Shown here piece by piece: positions 1 through 8,000 of a stretch of DNA of 13,122 nt. Within the stretch, counting starts at the first letter, position 1, and every line of letters starts with the position of its first letter. The translations under genes were made by a program, and so were the position numbers. The DNA is from Parastagonospora avenae f. sp. tritici 18332-5 (taxonomy: Eukaryota > Ascomycota > Dothideomycetes > Pleosporales > Phaeosphaeriaceae), in contig JAFJTR010000206.1 in the NCBI GenBank assembly GCA_022559985.1, forward strand, positions 1-13,122. The letters are read 5' to 3'. A model generated the notes under the pieces. That model did not search any database. It was given only the letters and a program-made list of their open reading frames with translations, and was not told the DNA's origin.

Positions 1-1
1 A

Positions 2-991
2 GGTATCCAGACTGACGATACGCTTAGTCTGTCCGACGAGCAGTTCGCTGCTAAGGAGAAAGATGAGCTCCGCTTCAACGCAAAGGAGAAAGAGATCCTT
101 ACTAAGGACAACAAGATTGACTTTAACAGCTGCGTTGTTACAACAAATAGCAACACTATCTACCTCCTCTAGAAACGCCAGGGCGAGAAACTTAAGGCAG
201 CTACGGATCAGAAGTCGTACATCCAACAACGAGCCCGCGGGGCGTATATTGCTTCTATCTGCCAACTAGAAGCTAGTTTTAACCTCGCCGCTGCCGCTTA
301 GATGACTACTGAGCCTACAAAAGAAGAAATATCTAGATTAAATAAGCGTATCATCTGGCAAAAGCAGAACGTTAATCGTGGACTGTCGTACGTCTAGCTA
401 GAGATGACAGATCTTAAGCTGTTTGCCTTTGTTGATGCCTCGTTTGCTAATAACAAGGACATAAGTTCACAGATAGAATATGTGATTGTCCTAGGCAACG
501 AGATTACTAACAGCACTAGCTTCACTATCCACAGTAACATTATTCATTAGTCCTCTCTTAAGTGCAAGCGAATCACCCGCAGCGTCCTTGCCTCTAAGAT
601 CTACGCAATAGCCCATAGTGTTGATATTGCTATTGCTATCAGATCCACTCTTAACGTCATCATGGACTGCCTGTCCCTCCCACACGTACCAATTGTCGTG
701 TGTACGGACTCCCTCTCCCTGTACGAATGCCTCGTCAAGCTCGGCACTACTAAGGAGAAGCGCCTTATGATTGATATCATGGCTATCCGTAAAGGTTACG
801 AGAGAGGTGACCTCACAGATATCCGTTAGATCGATGGACGCGACAACCCAGCAGACGCCATGACAAAGGCAACTGCTAACACCTCGATAGAGCAGCTTAT
901 TACCACTAACGAGCTGGAGCTCCGTGTCCAGGGATGGGTTGATCGAGATAACAACCAGGCCACGATTCCTAACAACAACACTAACCACTAA
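2..991 (+). pseudogene. RIP-degraded Ty1/copia pol, C-terminal part (RT tail and RNase H)
   Basis: A single reading frame (frame 2) runs from the window edge to a TAA at 989-991. It reads like the end of a fungal copia polyprotein: an RT-tail segment with QQRARGAYIASICQ, then an RNase H domain with FAFVDASFANNKD, CKRITRSVLASKIYAIAHSVD and IDGRDNPADAMTK. RNase H removes RNA from the RNA/DNA hybrid during reverse transcription of such elements. Five in-frame TAG stops lie at 170, 299, 395, 548 and 827, and there is no frameshift. Two of them (548, 827) stand where the family normally has tryptophan, so TGG became TAG. The others fit CAG to TAG. Both are CpA-type transitions expected of RIP. The 5' part of the element lies outside the window. 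A purine-rich stretch (about 992-1003) follows the stop, as expected of a polypurine tract. The open frame on the opposite strand at 491-994 is its shadow. Confidence 0.88.
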
Positions 992-1010
992 CAAAAAGAA
1001 AGATAGCTAG

Positions 1011-1275
1011 TGTTGGGAGCCATGTCTAACGTATAGTATCGATGTGGGATAGTCAAGTAACACAGAGCTCGCGTGTAACAACACCACGAACAGTCAAAAT
1101 CCAACGCGCGTAGAGATAGCAGACAATCAATCAATCAATCATCTACTCAACTCGTTGCAACGACCGTTACTTGATTCAACCCCATACCTTTGCCGTGTCA
1201 ACATTGCCTCTTTGTACAATTAGTGTAACCTCTCCCCAGGCCTGTATGTGGTACAAGTGACAGCCGGCCTGTACA
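1011..1275 (-). repeat. Copia-type LTR (left copy)
   Basis: On the minus strand this block begins TGTACAGG and ends CTCCCAACA, a TG...CA structure. It is homologous, in the same orientation, to the block at 2541-2797. The clearest shared stretch runs from about 1049 (agtcaagtaacaca, then agctcg and gtgt), matching 2571 onward, and the first bases align as TG(T/C)ACAG with GTCAC a few bases later. The similarity includes indels and transversions, so the two are related subfamilies and not a fresh LTR pair from one insertion. Orientation is inferred from the minus-strand gag beside it. If instead the block belongs to the plus-strand pol at 2-991 it would be read TGTTGGG...CAACA (1011-1203). I prefer minus because the right-hand copy has an E-box and TATA-like region on that strand. 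Confidence 0.6.
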
Positions 1276-1277
1276 GT

Positions 1278-2399
1278 ATCTTAAGAGGAAGGAAGACTAG
1301 TCTGCTTCTAATTCAGTCCTGCTTTGTTGTAGATGTAAACATCTAATCTAGGGTCTATAACCTATTAGTGCTTTAGTGATTAAGCGTGCAACGATAATGC
1401 AGCGTGAGATTGTAGCAATTGCAACAGCTGCTTAAGATAGGCTGCATTTAATGCATAGCTGTCTAAGCTGCAATCTGAAGCAGTATTAGCTTAATAAGTA
1501 TAACGTAATGCAGGATTTTAGCGTTTAGCTAGTTTAGCTTTTGCTTTTTCTAGATCGAACGTCTATTAAATGCCTACATCTTTGTATGCCTTTTTAACTC
1601 TCTTAAGCGTATTCTTATTTTAAAAGCTCTTAGCAAGCTAAGATATAGCCTTTAGGCTAGGCTTAAAGTCCTTAAACCTGCCTTTAGCCTTAAGATTAAG
1701 AGTAAAGCATTAGAGTACTGAATAGTAGCGCCCACAGACGCATATTAATTAGTCCTTTCTTAGGTAATCTCTTGGCTTAGGCTCTGTAATCGACAGAGAT
1801 GTAAAACTCCTAAGTGTTTTAGTTATGCTTTAGGCTGTAGGTGCTGTTTAGCGATAACAGCTAATTAGATCTTGTAAGGTCGGAGTTGGCAGCATAGTAT
1901 TTAATTCGCCTTGCTCTATAGCAAGAAACTGCGCTTGTGCCCATGCCTTATCTCCTAAGTCCCGTACAGCATGGATGAATCGCCACTGTGCTCAGGTTTC
2001 TATCATCTCTGGCATGCTCTCTTAAGCACACTAAGATGTGATTTGCAAGTATTCGTCTAGCTAGGCTTAGGTGTTCTAGTTCTTTAGCTTTTTCTAAATA
2101 TCGCTGTACCTAGTGGCAAGCTCTAGCCTGCGCTGTTAGTCTATAACCTTAAAATGTTTTCGGAGCGTCGTAAGCTGACTCCTAGGATCGTCGTGCTCTG
2201 CCCTATTGATAAGGTGGACGTGTAAAGTAGTAATAGTGCGTAAGATTTCAAGATTAACCTTACTAATCGCTTTTTGGATTAATTCCTAACGTCTAGATTT
2301 AATCTCCTATATCTTCTAGTGTTCTAATAAAGCGTTATTAGCTAGCTCTGCAACTAGTGGAGGTGTTGAATGGGCTCCCTGCTAGCTAGCAAATGCTAT
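1278..2399 (-). pseudogene. RIP-degraded Ty1/copia gag running into start of protease
   Basis: One minus-strand frame stays in phase over about 1.1 kb with no indel, but carries roughly two dozen stops, nearly all TAG or TAA. Readable parts include RAEHDDPRSQLTTLRKHFKV, LDEYLQIT, AQWRFIHAVRDLGDKAWAQA, LNTMLPTPTLQDLIS and a cysteine-bearing stretch CVCGRYY. These match the general look of fungal copia gag, the capsid protein that packages element RNA. At 1364-1330 the frame reads VIDPRLDVYIYN, which I interpret as the copia aspartic protease motif region altered by C-to-T/G-to-A changes. The frame then ends at the LTR (1275), so integrase, RT and RNase H are missing. The codon at 2397-2399 is ATA, in a position where an ATG would start the protein, so the start codon too may have been lost by a G-to-A change. 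Confidence 0.8.
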
Positions 2400-2540
2400 C
2401 AGCACTTACGCGCGAGGCAGAAAGGTTTGCACGGTGTAGACATCGCACGAGGGGGGGTTGTGGGTAACTGGTGTTGATTGCTTCTATCCTTCTGTCAGAT
2501 ATGTCGCGTATTAGAGGACTAGTTGCTGTCAGATAGCTGG
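2400..2540 (-). other. Copia leader with primer-binding-site-like start
   Basis: On the minus strand this 141-bp stretch lies between the LTR end (CCCAACA at 2541) and the presumed gag start. It begins CCAGCTATCTGACAG, where a retroelement's tRNA primer site should lie. The tRNA cannot be identified by eye. A related string, TATCTGACAG, recurs about 35 bases further in. A C-rich run (about 2451-2457, read on minus) follows. No coding frame is evident. Confidence 0.5.
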
Positions 2541-2797
2541 TGTTGGGTGTCATCATCTTCACGACTAGGAATAGTCAAGTAACACAAAGCTCGGGTGTGA
2601 CACTACAAACAAAAACCAGAACACGTAGCAGAAGACAAGAGGAGAGCACAATCAATCAAGTCATCACACTTCAACCCAGGTCCATCCACTGAACCTATTT
2701 AATCTAACACCTTCTAAGGCTGTGCGAAGGAAAGATATTTATCCCTTTGTGCGTACGACGTTACACGAGACTATGTCACGTGACTGCTAACTGTGCA
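2541..2797 (-). repeat. Copia-type LTR (right copy), probable 5' LTR of the gag remnant
   Basis: Read on the minus strand it starts TGCACAG immediately after codon 57 of another gag (2798) and ends CCCAACA just before the primer-site-like sequence. In that direction it carries a perfect palindromic E-box (GTCACGTGAC, 2775-2784), then an AT-rich TATA-like string (about 2735-2745, ATAAATATC), then the part shared with the LTR at 1011-1275. This order (E-box, TATA, transcribed part, TG...CA ends, primer site, gag) is what a 5' LTR should show. No 5-bp target duplication links its outer edge with that of the left copy (gctag at 1006-1010 versus cctca at 2798-2802). Confidence 0.65.
2775..2784. 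promoter_or_regulatory. E-box palindrome in copia LTR
   Basis: GTCACGTGAC is a perfect 10-bp palindrome of the RTCACRTG type bound by Cbf1/USF-like bHLH factors. It lies about 13 bases inside the LTR edge, upstream of a TATA-like string on the minus strand. Binding is an inference from the consensus. Confidence 0.4.
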
Positions 2798-2968
2798 CCT
2801 CAATGCCGCTGTTTGGACAGGAGGAGACAATGTAGCTAAATCAGGGTCGCAGTACTGCCATACGCCTTTAATTGTAGCATATCGTTGTTTAGCAGCATAC
2901 TAAGGTGTCTAGTCTGCTGAACCTTAGAGAATCGTAGTAGCACGGATATCTGTGCTAGTAGTAGCCAT
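2798..2968 (-). pseudogene. 5' fragment of a second copia gag, interrupted after about 57 codons
   Basis: An ATG at 2966-2968 opens a minus-strand frame reading MATTSTDIRATTIL, stop, GSAD, stop, TP, stop, YAAKQRYATIKGVWQYCDPD and on to PPVQTAALR. This resembles the N-terminus of copia gag proteins. The three in-frame stops (TAA, TAG, TAG) are again RIP-like. Homology ends at 2798, exactly where the LTR at 2541-2797 begins, so this gag was cut by insertion of, or recombination with, that element. Its own LTR lies upstream at 3185-3400. Confidence 0.7.
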
Positions 2969-3184
2969 TACGGCAAAAGAGCTGCCTTGCTAGTTGTCAG
3001 AGAAAATAAGTTAAAACCTTAAATATAAGAACAGTTTCTTATAAGGTTGCATAATACAACAATAGTAAAGCGTGCAGCAACAAGAGGATTGCAGGGACGA
3101 CGTTCACAACGTGTATAGCAATTAAAAAAGTAAACAATCTTATTTAAGTATCGCAGCGTGGTGCAGGAATACCGGGCTTATAAC
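2969..3184 (-). other. Leader of the second copia element, with hairpin
   Basis: This stretch lies between the LTR end at 3185 (TAACA on minus) and the gag start at 2968. It starts GTTATAAGCCCGG on minus, in the position of a primer-binding site. It is AT-rich and has no coding frame. It contains a hairpin at 3015-3048 (arms of 6 and 7 bp, a 4-nt loop, a 4-nt bulge), which could have a packaging or dimerisation role in element RNA; that role is speculation. Confidence 0.45.
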
Positions 3185-3400
3185 TGTTAGATGTAGGAGC
3201 ACAGTGTAGATATAAAAGAAGAAGAAGGTTGTTGTATTAAGAGAGCGAAAGAGAGCAATTATATACACAACTAGATGAGTAATCAAGTGACTAACAGAGT
3301 CACGTGAGATACAGTTCACAGTGTACCGTGTGAACTGAGGTGCCAGGCTGACAGCTGGCATCGGATCGGACTTAAAACACCAAAGCCAGGTCACACGACA
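3185..3400 (-). repeat. LTR of the second copia element
   Basis: Read on minus, the block begins TGTCGTGTGACC and ends CATCTAACA (216 bp, TG...CA). In that direction it has an E-box (CTCACGTGAC, 3299-3308), then a TATA-like TATATAA (about 3260-3267), then a pyrimidine-rich stretch with CTTCTTCTTC, as expected for a promoter and start region. It is followed by a possible primer site and the gag start at 2968. The exact outer edge is uncertain by a few bases. The minus-strand open frame at 3140-3394 lies inside it and is not a gene. Confidence 0.6.
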
Positions 3401-4110
3401 GACGAATTAGCTACTATACAAGCTTACCAAAGCAATTTCGAGAGCTTTTTTTGATATTAGGCCTTTATTAGTCAATCAGTCAATCAGTCAATCAGTCCAA
3501 CCCAAAAACTTCATTCTTGGCAGTCAAGTCAGGCCTCAAATATGACCTCCACGAAGTCTTGGCAGTCAATCAGGCCAGGCCGAGAGGTCCCGGCCTGTCA
3601 AATATGGGCGGCGGCCTGATTAACATCGGACTGGCCTGACTGATAGCAAGTCTGCTCCTGCCTCACGTGCAGTGGCACCTCACCTCTGATGAGACGACGC
3701 TGCCTTTCCTGCACTAGCGCTGTTTACAGCTACCCATGTATATATACTGCTCGTAGCTTCACCCAATACAACCTCAGTTCAATTTTTCAACTCTTCTGCA
3801 TATGCGCGTTTTCCACACCGCGACATATTCCGATCGCAGTACTCGATAAAATCTATCGTGAGATGAGATCCATGGCCATCAAGGATGAGTAATCGATGAG
3901 AACGCCCTGCCTTCTCCTTCGTGGATCGATCAAATACGTGTTTGAGCCAGGATGGTCCTATCTCATTGTTCGTCCATCCAGAGGGTCAGGAGGATATATA
4001 TACTCGATCCTCAGGCCTCAGAGCCTGCAGCCAGGTCTTCTGTATCGAGCCTGAGGCTGATTGATATATCAGCACAGGCGCGAGGGCTGATCCATCAGCG
4101 CATATGCAGG
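3401..4110. other. Gene-poor stretch with clustered short repeats
   Basis: I see no convincing gene here. The left end is AT-rich with a T-run (3446-3452). At 3471-3497 the unit gtcaatca is repeated three and a half times. From 3515 to 3645 the composition becomes GC-rich, with several copies in both directions of a motif like cagtcaatcaggcc. A TATA-like string (about 3739-3747) followed by a pyrimidine-rich stretch and an ATG at 3872 looks promoter-like, but the frame closes after six codons (TAA at 3890). It may be a dead transposon end or a gene relic. The composition lacks the TAG/CTA excess of 1-3400. Confidence 0.4.
3471..3497. repeat. Tandem gtcaatca octamers
   Basis: Three full copies and a partial copy of gtcaatca in a row. 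The same core recurs, spaced, at 3521-3535 and 3562-3576, and in reversed form near 3615-3645. Confidence 0.75.
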
Positions 4111-4190
4111 TGTAACGGACTGAGCCCTGGATCACATGACTAGGCTGCTAGCCTAGTCGCTTCCTTCCCTTCTATCCCTTACCTGGTCCT
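4111..4190 (+). repeat. Probable LTR 5' fragment (truncated)
   Basis: The sequence from tgtaacggactgagcc has the look of an LTR start (TGT...) and carries an E-box variant (GATCACATGAC, 4130-4140) overlapping a 9-bp-arm palindrome at 4138-4158 (gactaggct, 3-nt loop, agcctagtc). It runs into a pyrimidine-rich stretch and then, near 4180-4195, into the transposase relic. No matching 3' end was found, so the limits are approximate. The assignment rests on general LTR appearance only. Confidence 0.35.
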
Positions 4191-4929
4191 TGCCTCAGCA
4201 GCACGTGGACCGTGCGCGAGCACAAATAACATGGGGAGGTAGCCCAACTCTCTCACTTTCTCCTTATCTTGACTGTAAATAGCATCTGAACTAGGTAGCT
4301 GGAATACAGTGCCTACAGACCGTTCACAGCAGGCGGGAAGCGTTATCCACTCCCGATTGCCATTTTGGATATGAGCCTTGATCTTCCCTTCCTCAAATAG
4401 CCTCTTGCTGAACACCCGCTTTGAGCGAGTAAGTAGTCCTAGCATGCAGCCTTTCTCATCCATATTATGCATTACAAGGCTCTATATCGTATTGGCCAAG
4501 CTTACTGCGTAGAAGCTCGAAGTAGAGGCTTTACTTTGATGTAGAATCAGCCTGCTGGCGCGCGCGATCAATTCCAGTAGCCCAGCGTGAGATGAGATCA
4601 ACCTGGTGTCGCTTGATATATCGATCAACCCAGGCTTTTCCAAGCTCTTTTCTTGCGATATCTGAGGCAACGCGTCGTATCATAGGCCGTGTAGGAGGTA
4701 TGCCTTGCCTTGTGAGACGCTCAATATAGCGTGGGAGCTCTTTCTCCTGCTGTGGGTGGAGCGCTTGCTGGCTTTGGACCTTGTTGCTGTGTGAGCTTAC
4801 GACGCCATGATGTCTCCGGGCGAGCGTTCTACGATCAACGCCGTACTGTACTGCAATATGAGTATATGCAAGCTTTTCTCTTGGTCCTCGCCATTCAATA
4901 GCTGCCAGCGCAGCCTCAATTGAGCTCAT
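4179..4929 (-). pseudogene. Truncated pogo/Fot1-type (Tc1-mariner superfamily) transposase
   Basis: The start is taken at the ATG at 4927-4929 (MSSIEAALAAIEW), not the upstream in-frame ATGs at 4978-4986, because this is where family-like sequence begins. About 132 codons follow. A psq-like helix-turn-helix (about residues 1-50, AYTHIAVQYGVDRRTLARRH) is followed by a CENP-B/Tc5-type DNA-binding domain (about 55-125, LHPQQEKELPRYIERLTRQG, WVDRYIKRHQVDLIS). A TAA at 4531-4533 interrupts the frame, which then continues as SLYFELLRSKLGQYD. Near 4467-4470 the phase shifts into the frame carrying NMDEKGCMLG, the region of the first catalytic aspartate of the DDE domain, then NGNREWITL. The rest of the DDE domain is gone by about 4179. 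Decay here is by truncation and indel, without the dense TAG/TAA pattern of the LTR elements. Confidence 0.85.
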
Positions 4930-4976
4930 GTTGATACAGATTCGCGTGTTGAAGTTTTGGCGTTGCACGAGGAGAA

Positions 4977-5010
4977 CGGGCATCACACCGGGCCGGGCAT
5001 CACGCCGGGC
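4977..5010. repeat. Short direct repeat gggcatcac(a/g)ccggg
   Basis: Two copies of a 15-16-bp GC-rich unit (about 4978-4992 and 4995-5010) lie just upstream of the transposase start and 40 bp from the receptor gene's stop codon. They could be part of the transposon's end. No matching inverted copy was found on the other side of the relic, which is truncated. Confidence 0.5.
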
Positions 5011-5047
5011 GCCTCGATATCCTTTGCTGCTGACTCACTAAGCTAAG

Positions 5048-8000
5048 CTATTCAAATCTCAACACAGGATCATTTTGCTGAGGTTGATGAGCACCTGCGT
5101 CGAGCAGCATCTTGACTACCTGCTCGTGGCCTCCAGATGAAGCTGCCTGCATTGCGTTGCCATATCCTCCACCCTGCGCGTTAACGTCGGCGCCTTTGTC
5201 GAGAAGCATCTTGATCACCTGCTTGTGGCCTTCAAATGAAGCTGCCTGCAGTGCGTTGCCATAGACTCCACCCTGCGCATTGATGTCGGCGCCTTTGTCG
5301 AGCAGCATCTCGACTACCTGCTCGTGGCCTCCAGATGAAGCTGCCTGCAGTGCGTTGCCATAGAATCCACCCTGCGCGTTGACGTCGGCGCCCTTGTCGA
5401 GAAGCGTCGTGACCACCTGCTCGTGGCCTTCAAATGAAGCTGCCTGCAGTGCGTTGCCATAGACTCCACCCTGCGCGTTGATCTCGGCGCCTTTTTCGAG
5501 CAGCATCTTGACTACCTGCTCGTGGCCTCCAGATGAAGCTGCCTGTAGTACGTTGCCATAGACTCCACCCTGCGCGTTGATCTCGGCGCCTTTGTCGAGC
5601 AGCATCTTGACTACCTGCTCGTGGCCTCCAGATGAAGCTGCCTGCAGTGCGTTGCCATAGAATCCACCCTGCGCGTTAACGTCGGCGCCTTTGTCGAGAA
5701 GCATCTTGATCACCTGCTCGTGGCCTCCAAGTGAAGCTGCCTGCAGTGCGTTGCCATAATCTCCACCCTGCGCATTGATGTCGGCGCCTTTGTCGAGCAG
5801 CATCTCGACTACCTCCTGGTGGCCTTCAAATGAAGCTGCCTGCAGTGCGTTGCCATAGACTCCACCCTGCGCATTGATGTCGGCGCCTTTGTCGAGCAGC
5901 ATCTCGACTACCTGCTTGTGGCCTCCAGATGAAGCTGCCTGCAGTGCGTTGCCATAGAATCCACCCTGCGCGTTGACGTCGGCGCCCTTGTCGAGAAGCG
6001 TCTTGACTACCTGCTCGTGGCCTTCAAATGAAGCTGCCTGCAGTGCGTTGCCATACTCTCCACCCTGCGCGTTGACGTCGGCGCCTTTGTCGAGCAGCAT
6101 CTCGACTACCTGCTCGTGGCCTCCAGATGAAGCTGCCTGCAGTGCGTTGCCATACTCTCCACGCTGCGCATTGATCTCGGCGCCTTTGTCGAGCAGCGTC
6201 TTGACCACCTGCTCGTGGCCTCTAGATGAAGCTGCCTGCAGTGCGTTGCCGTGGTATCCACCCTGCGCGTTAACGTCGGCGCCTTTGTCGAGCAGCATCT
6301 CGACTACCTCCTGGTGGCCTTCAAGTGAAGCTGCCTGCAGTGCGTTGCCATAATCTCCACCCTGCGCATTGATGTCGGCACCTTTGTCGAGCAGCATCTC
6401 GACTACCTGCTCGTGGCCTCCAGATGAAGCTGCCTGCAGTGCGTTGCCGTGGTATCCACCCTGCGCGTTAACGTCGGCGCCTTTGTCGAGAAGCGTCTTG
6501 ACTACCTGCTCGTGGCCTCTAAGTGAAGCTGCCTGCAGTGCGTTGCCATACTCTCCACCCTGCGCGTTGACGTCGGCGCCCTTGTCGAGAAGCGTCTTGA
6601 TCACCTGCTCGTGGCCTCCAAGTGAAGCTGCCTGCAGTGCGTTGCCGTTGACTCTACCCTGCACGTTAATCTCGGCGCCTTTGTCGAGCAGCATCTTGAC
6701 TACCTGCTCGTGGCCTCCAGATGAAGCTGCCTGCATTGCGTTGCCATAGACTCCACCCTGCGCATTGATGTCGGCGCCTTTGTCGAGAAGCATCTCGACT
6801 ACCTGCTCGTGGCCTCCAGATGAAGCTGCCTGCAGTGCGTTGCCATAATCTCCACCCTGCGCGTTGACGTCGGCACCTTTGTCGAGCAGCATCTCGACTA
6901 CCTGCTCGTGGCCTCCAGATGAAGCTGCCTGCAGTGCGTTGCCGTGGTATCCACCCTGCGCGTTAACGTCGGCGCCTTTGTCGAGAAGCGTCTTGACTAC
7001 CTGCTCGTGGCCTCTAAGTGAAGCTGCCTGCAGTGCGTTGCCGTAGAATCCACCCTGCGCGTTGACGTCGGCGCCTTTGTCGAGCAGCGTCTTGACTACC
7101 TGCTCGTGGCCTCCAAGTGAAGCTGCCTGCAGTGCGTTGCCATAATCTCCACCCTGCGCGTTGACGTCGGCACCTTTGTCGAGCAGCATCTCGACTACCT
7201 GCTCGTGGCCTCTAGATGAACCTGCCTGCAGTACGTTGCCATAGAATCCACCCTGCGCGTTGACGTCGGCGCCTTTGTCGAGAAGCGTCTTGACTACCTG
7301 CTCGTGGCCTCCAAGTGAAGCTGCCTGCAGTGCGTTGCCATACTCTCCACCCTGCGCATTGATGTCGGCACCTTTGTCGAGCAGCATCTCGACTACCTGC
7401 TCGTGGCCTCCAGATGAAGCTGCCTGCAGTGCGTTGCCATATCCTCCACCCTGCGCGTTGACGTCAGCGCCCTTGTCGAGCAGCGTCTTGACTACCTGCT
7501 CGTGGCCTTCAAATGAAGCTGCCTGCAGTGCGTTGCCGTAGACTCTACCCTGCGCGTTGATCTCGGCGCCTTTGCCGAGCAGCGTTTTGACTACCTGCTC
7601 GTGGCCTCCAGATGAAGCTGCCTGCAGTGCGTTGCCGTGGTATCCACCCTGCGTGTTGACGTCGGCGCCCTTGTCGAGCAGCAGTTTCGTAGTTGTAATT
7701 AAGCCTAATCTCGCTGCGTAGTAAAGCGGCATTGCTGTGCTATCGAGACTTCTTTCCAATTTCAGCCCCTCCCAAGGACGGTCTGGATCATACAACTGGA
7801 GCCAGTGGAGATATGCAGGCTCTTCAACGGCCATTAAACTCATTGTTAGCTGACTGACTTGTGATATCTTATGTCCTGTCTTTCGAAGATGGCTGCTCCA
7901 GAACTGAGCTGAGTACCTCGCAAGTGCGTACGCCTTGAGAGTCTCTCTTGATAATGGATGCTGGAGTTGGATTATGTACTCCAGAGAGCCTCTCGTTATC

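Noticed and set aside
491..994. 167-codon open frame on the minus strand
   Set aside because: It is the shadow of the plus-strand copia RNase H frame, whose protein motifs are clear. The antisense product shows no family resemblance.
1205..2540. Stop-codon reassignment (TAG as glutamine) to explain in-frame TAGs
   Set aside because: TAA stops are equally common in these frames, some stops replace tryptophan, and the intact receptor gene uses a normal TAG end. RIP is simpler.
1011..2797. A fresh gag-only retroelement with a matched LTR pair
   Set aside because: The LTRs differ by many indels and transversions and there is no target duplication, so they are unlikely to come from one recent insertion; kept only as a possible composite or derivative.
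3689..3892. 67-codon plus-strand frame after a TATA-like box
   Set aside because: Its composition is promoter-like (pyrimidine-rich), the good-context ATG at 3872 gives only six codons, and no protein family is recognised.
5973..7541. Plus-strand open frames of 60-126 codons with repeated TSAPLSSS and EAACSALP
   Set aside because: They are antisense readings of the ankyrin repeats; their periodicity comes from the 99-bp coding unit.
5096..7669. CRISPR-like regular repeat array
   Set aside because: The 99-bp units are contiguous, without spacers, and code for ankyrin repeats in a eukaryotic gene.
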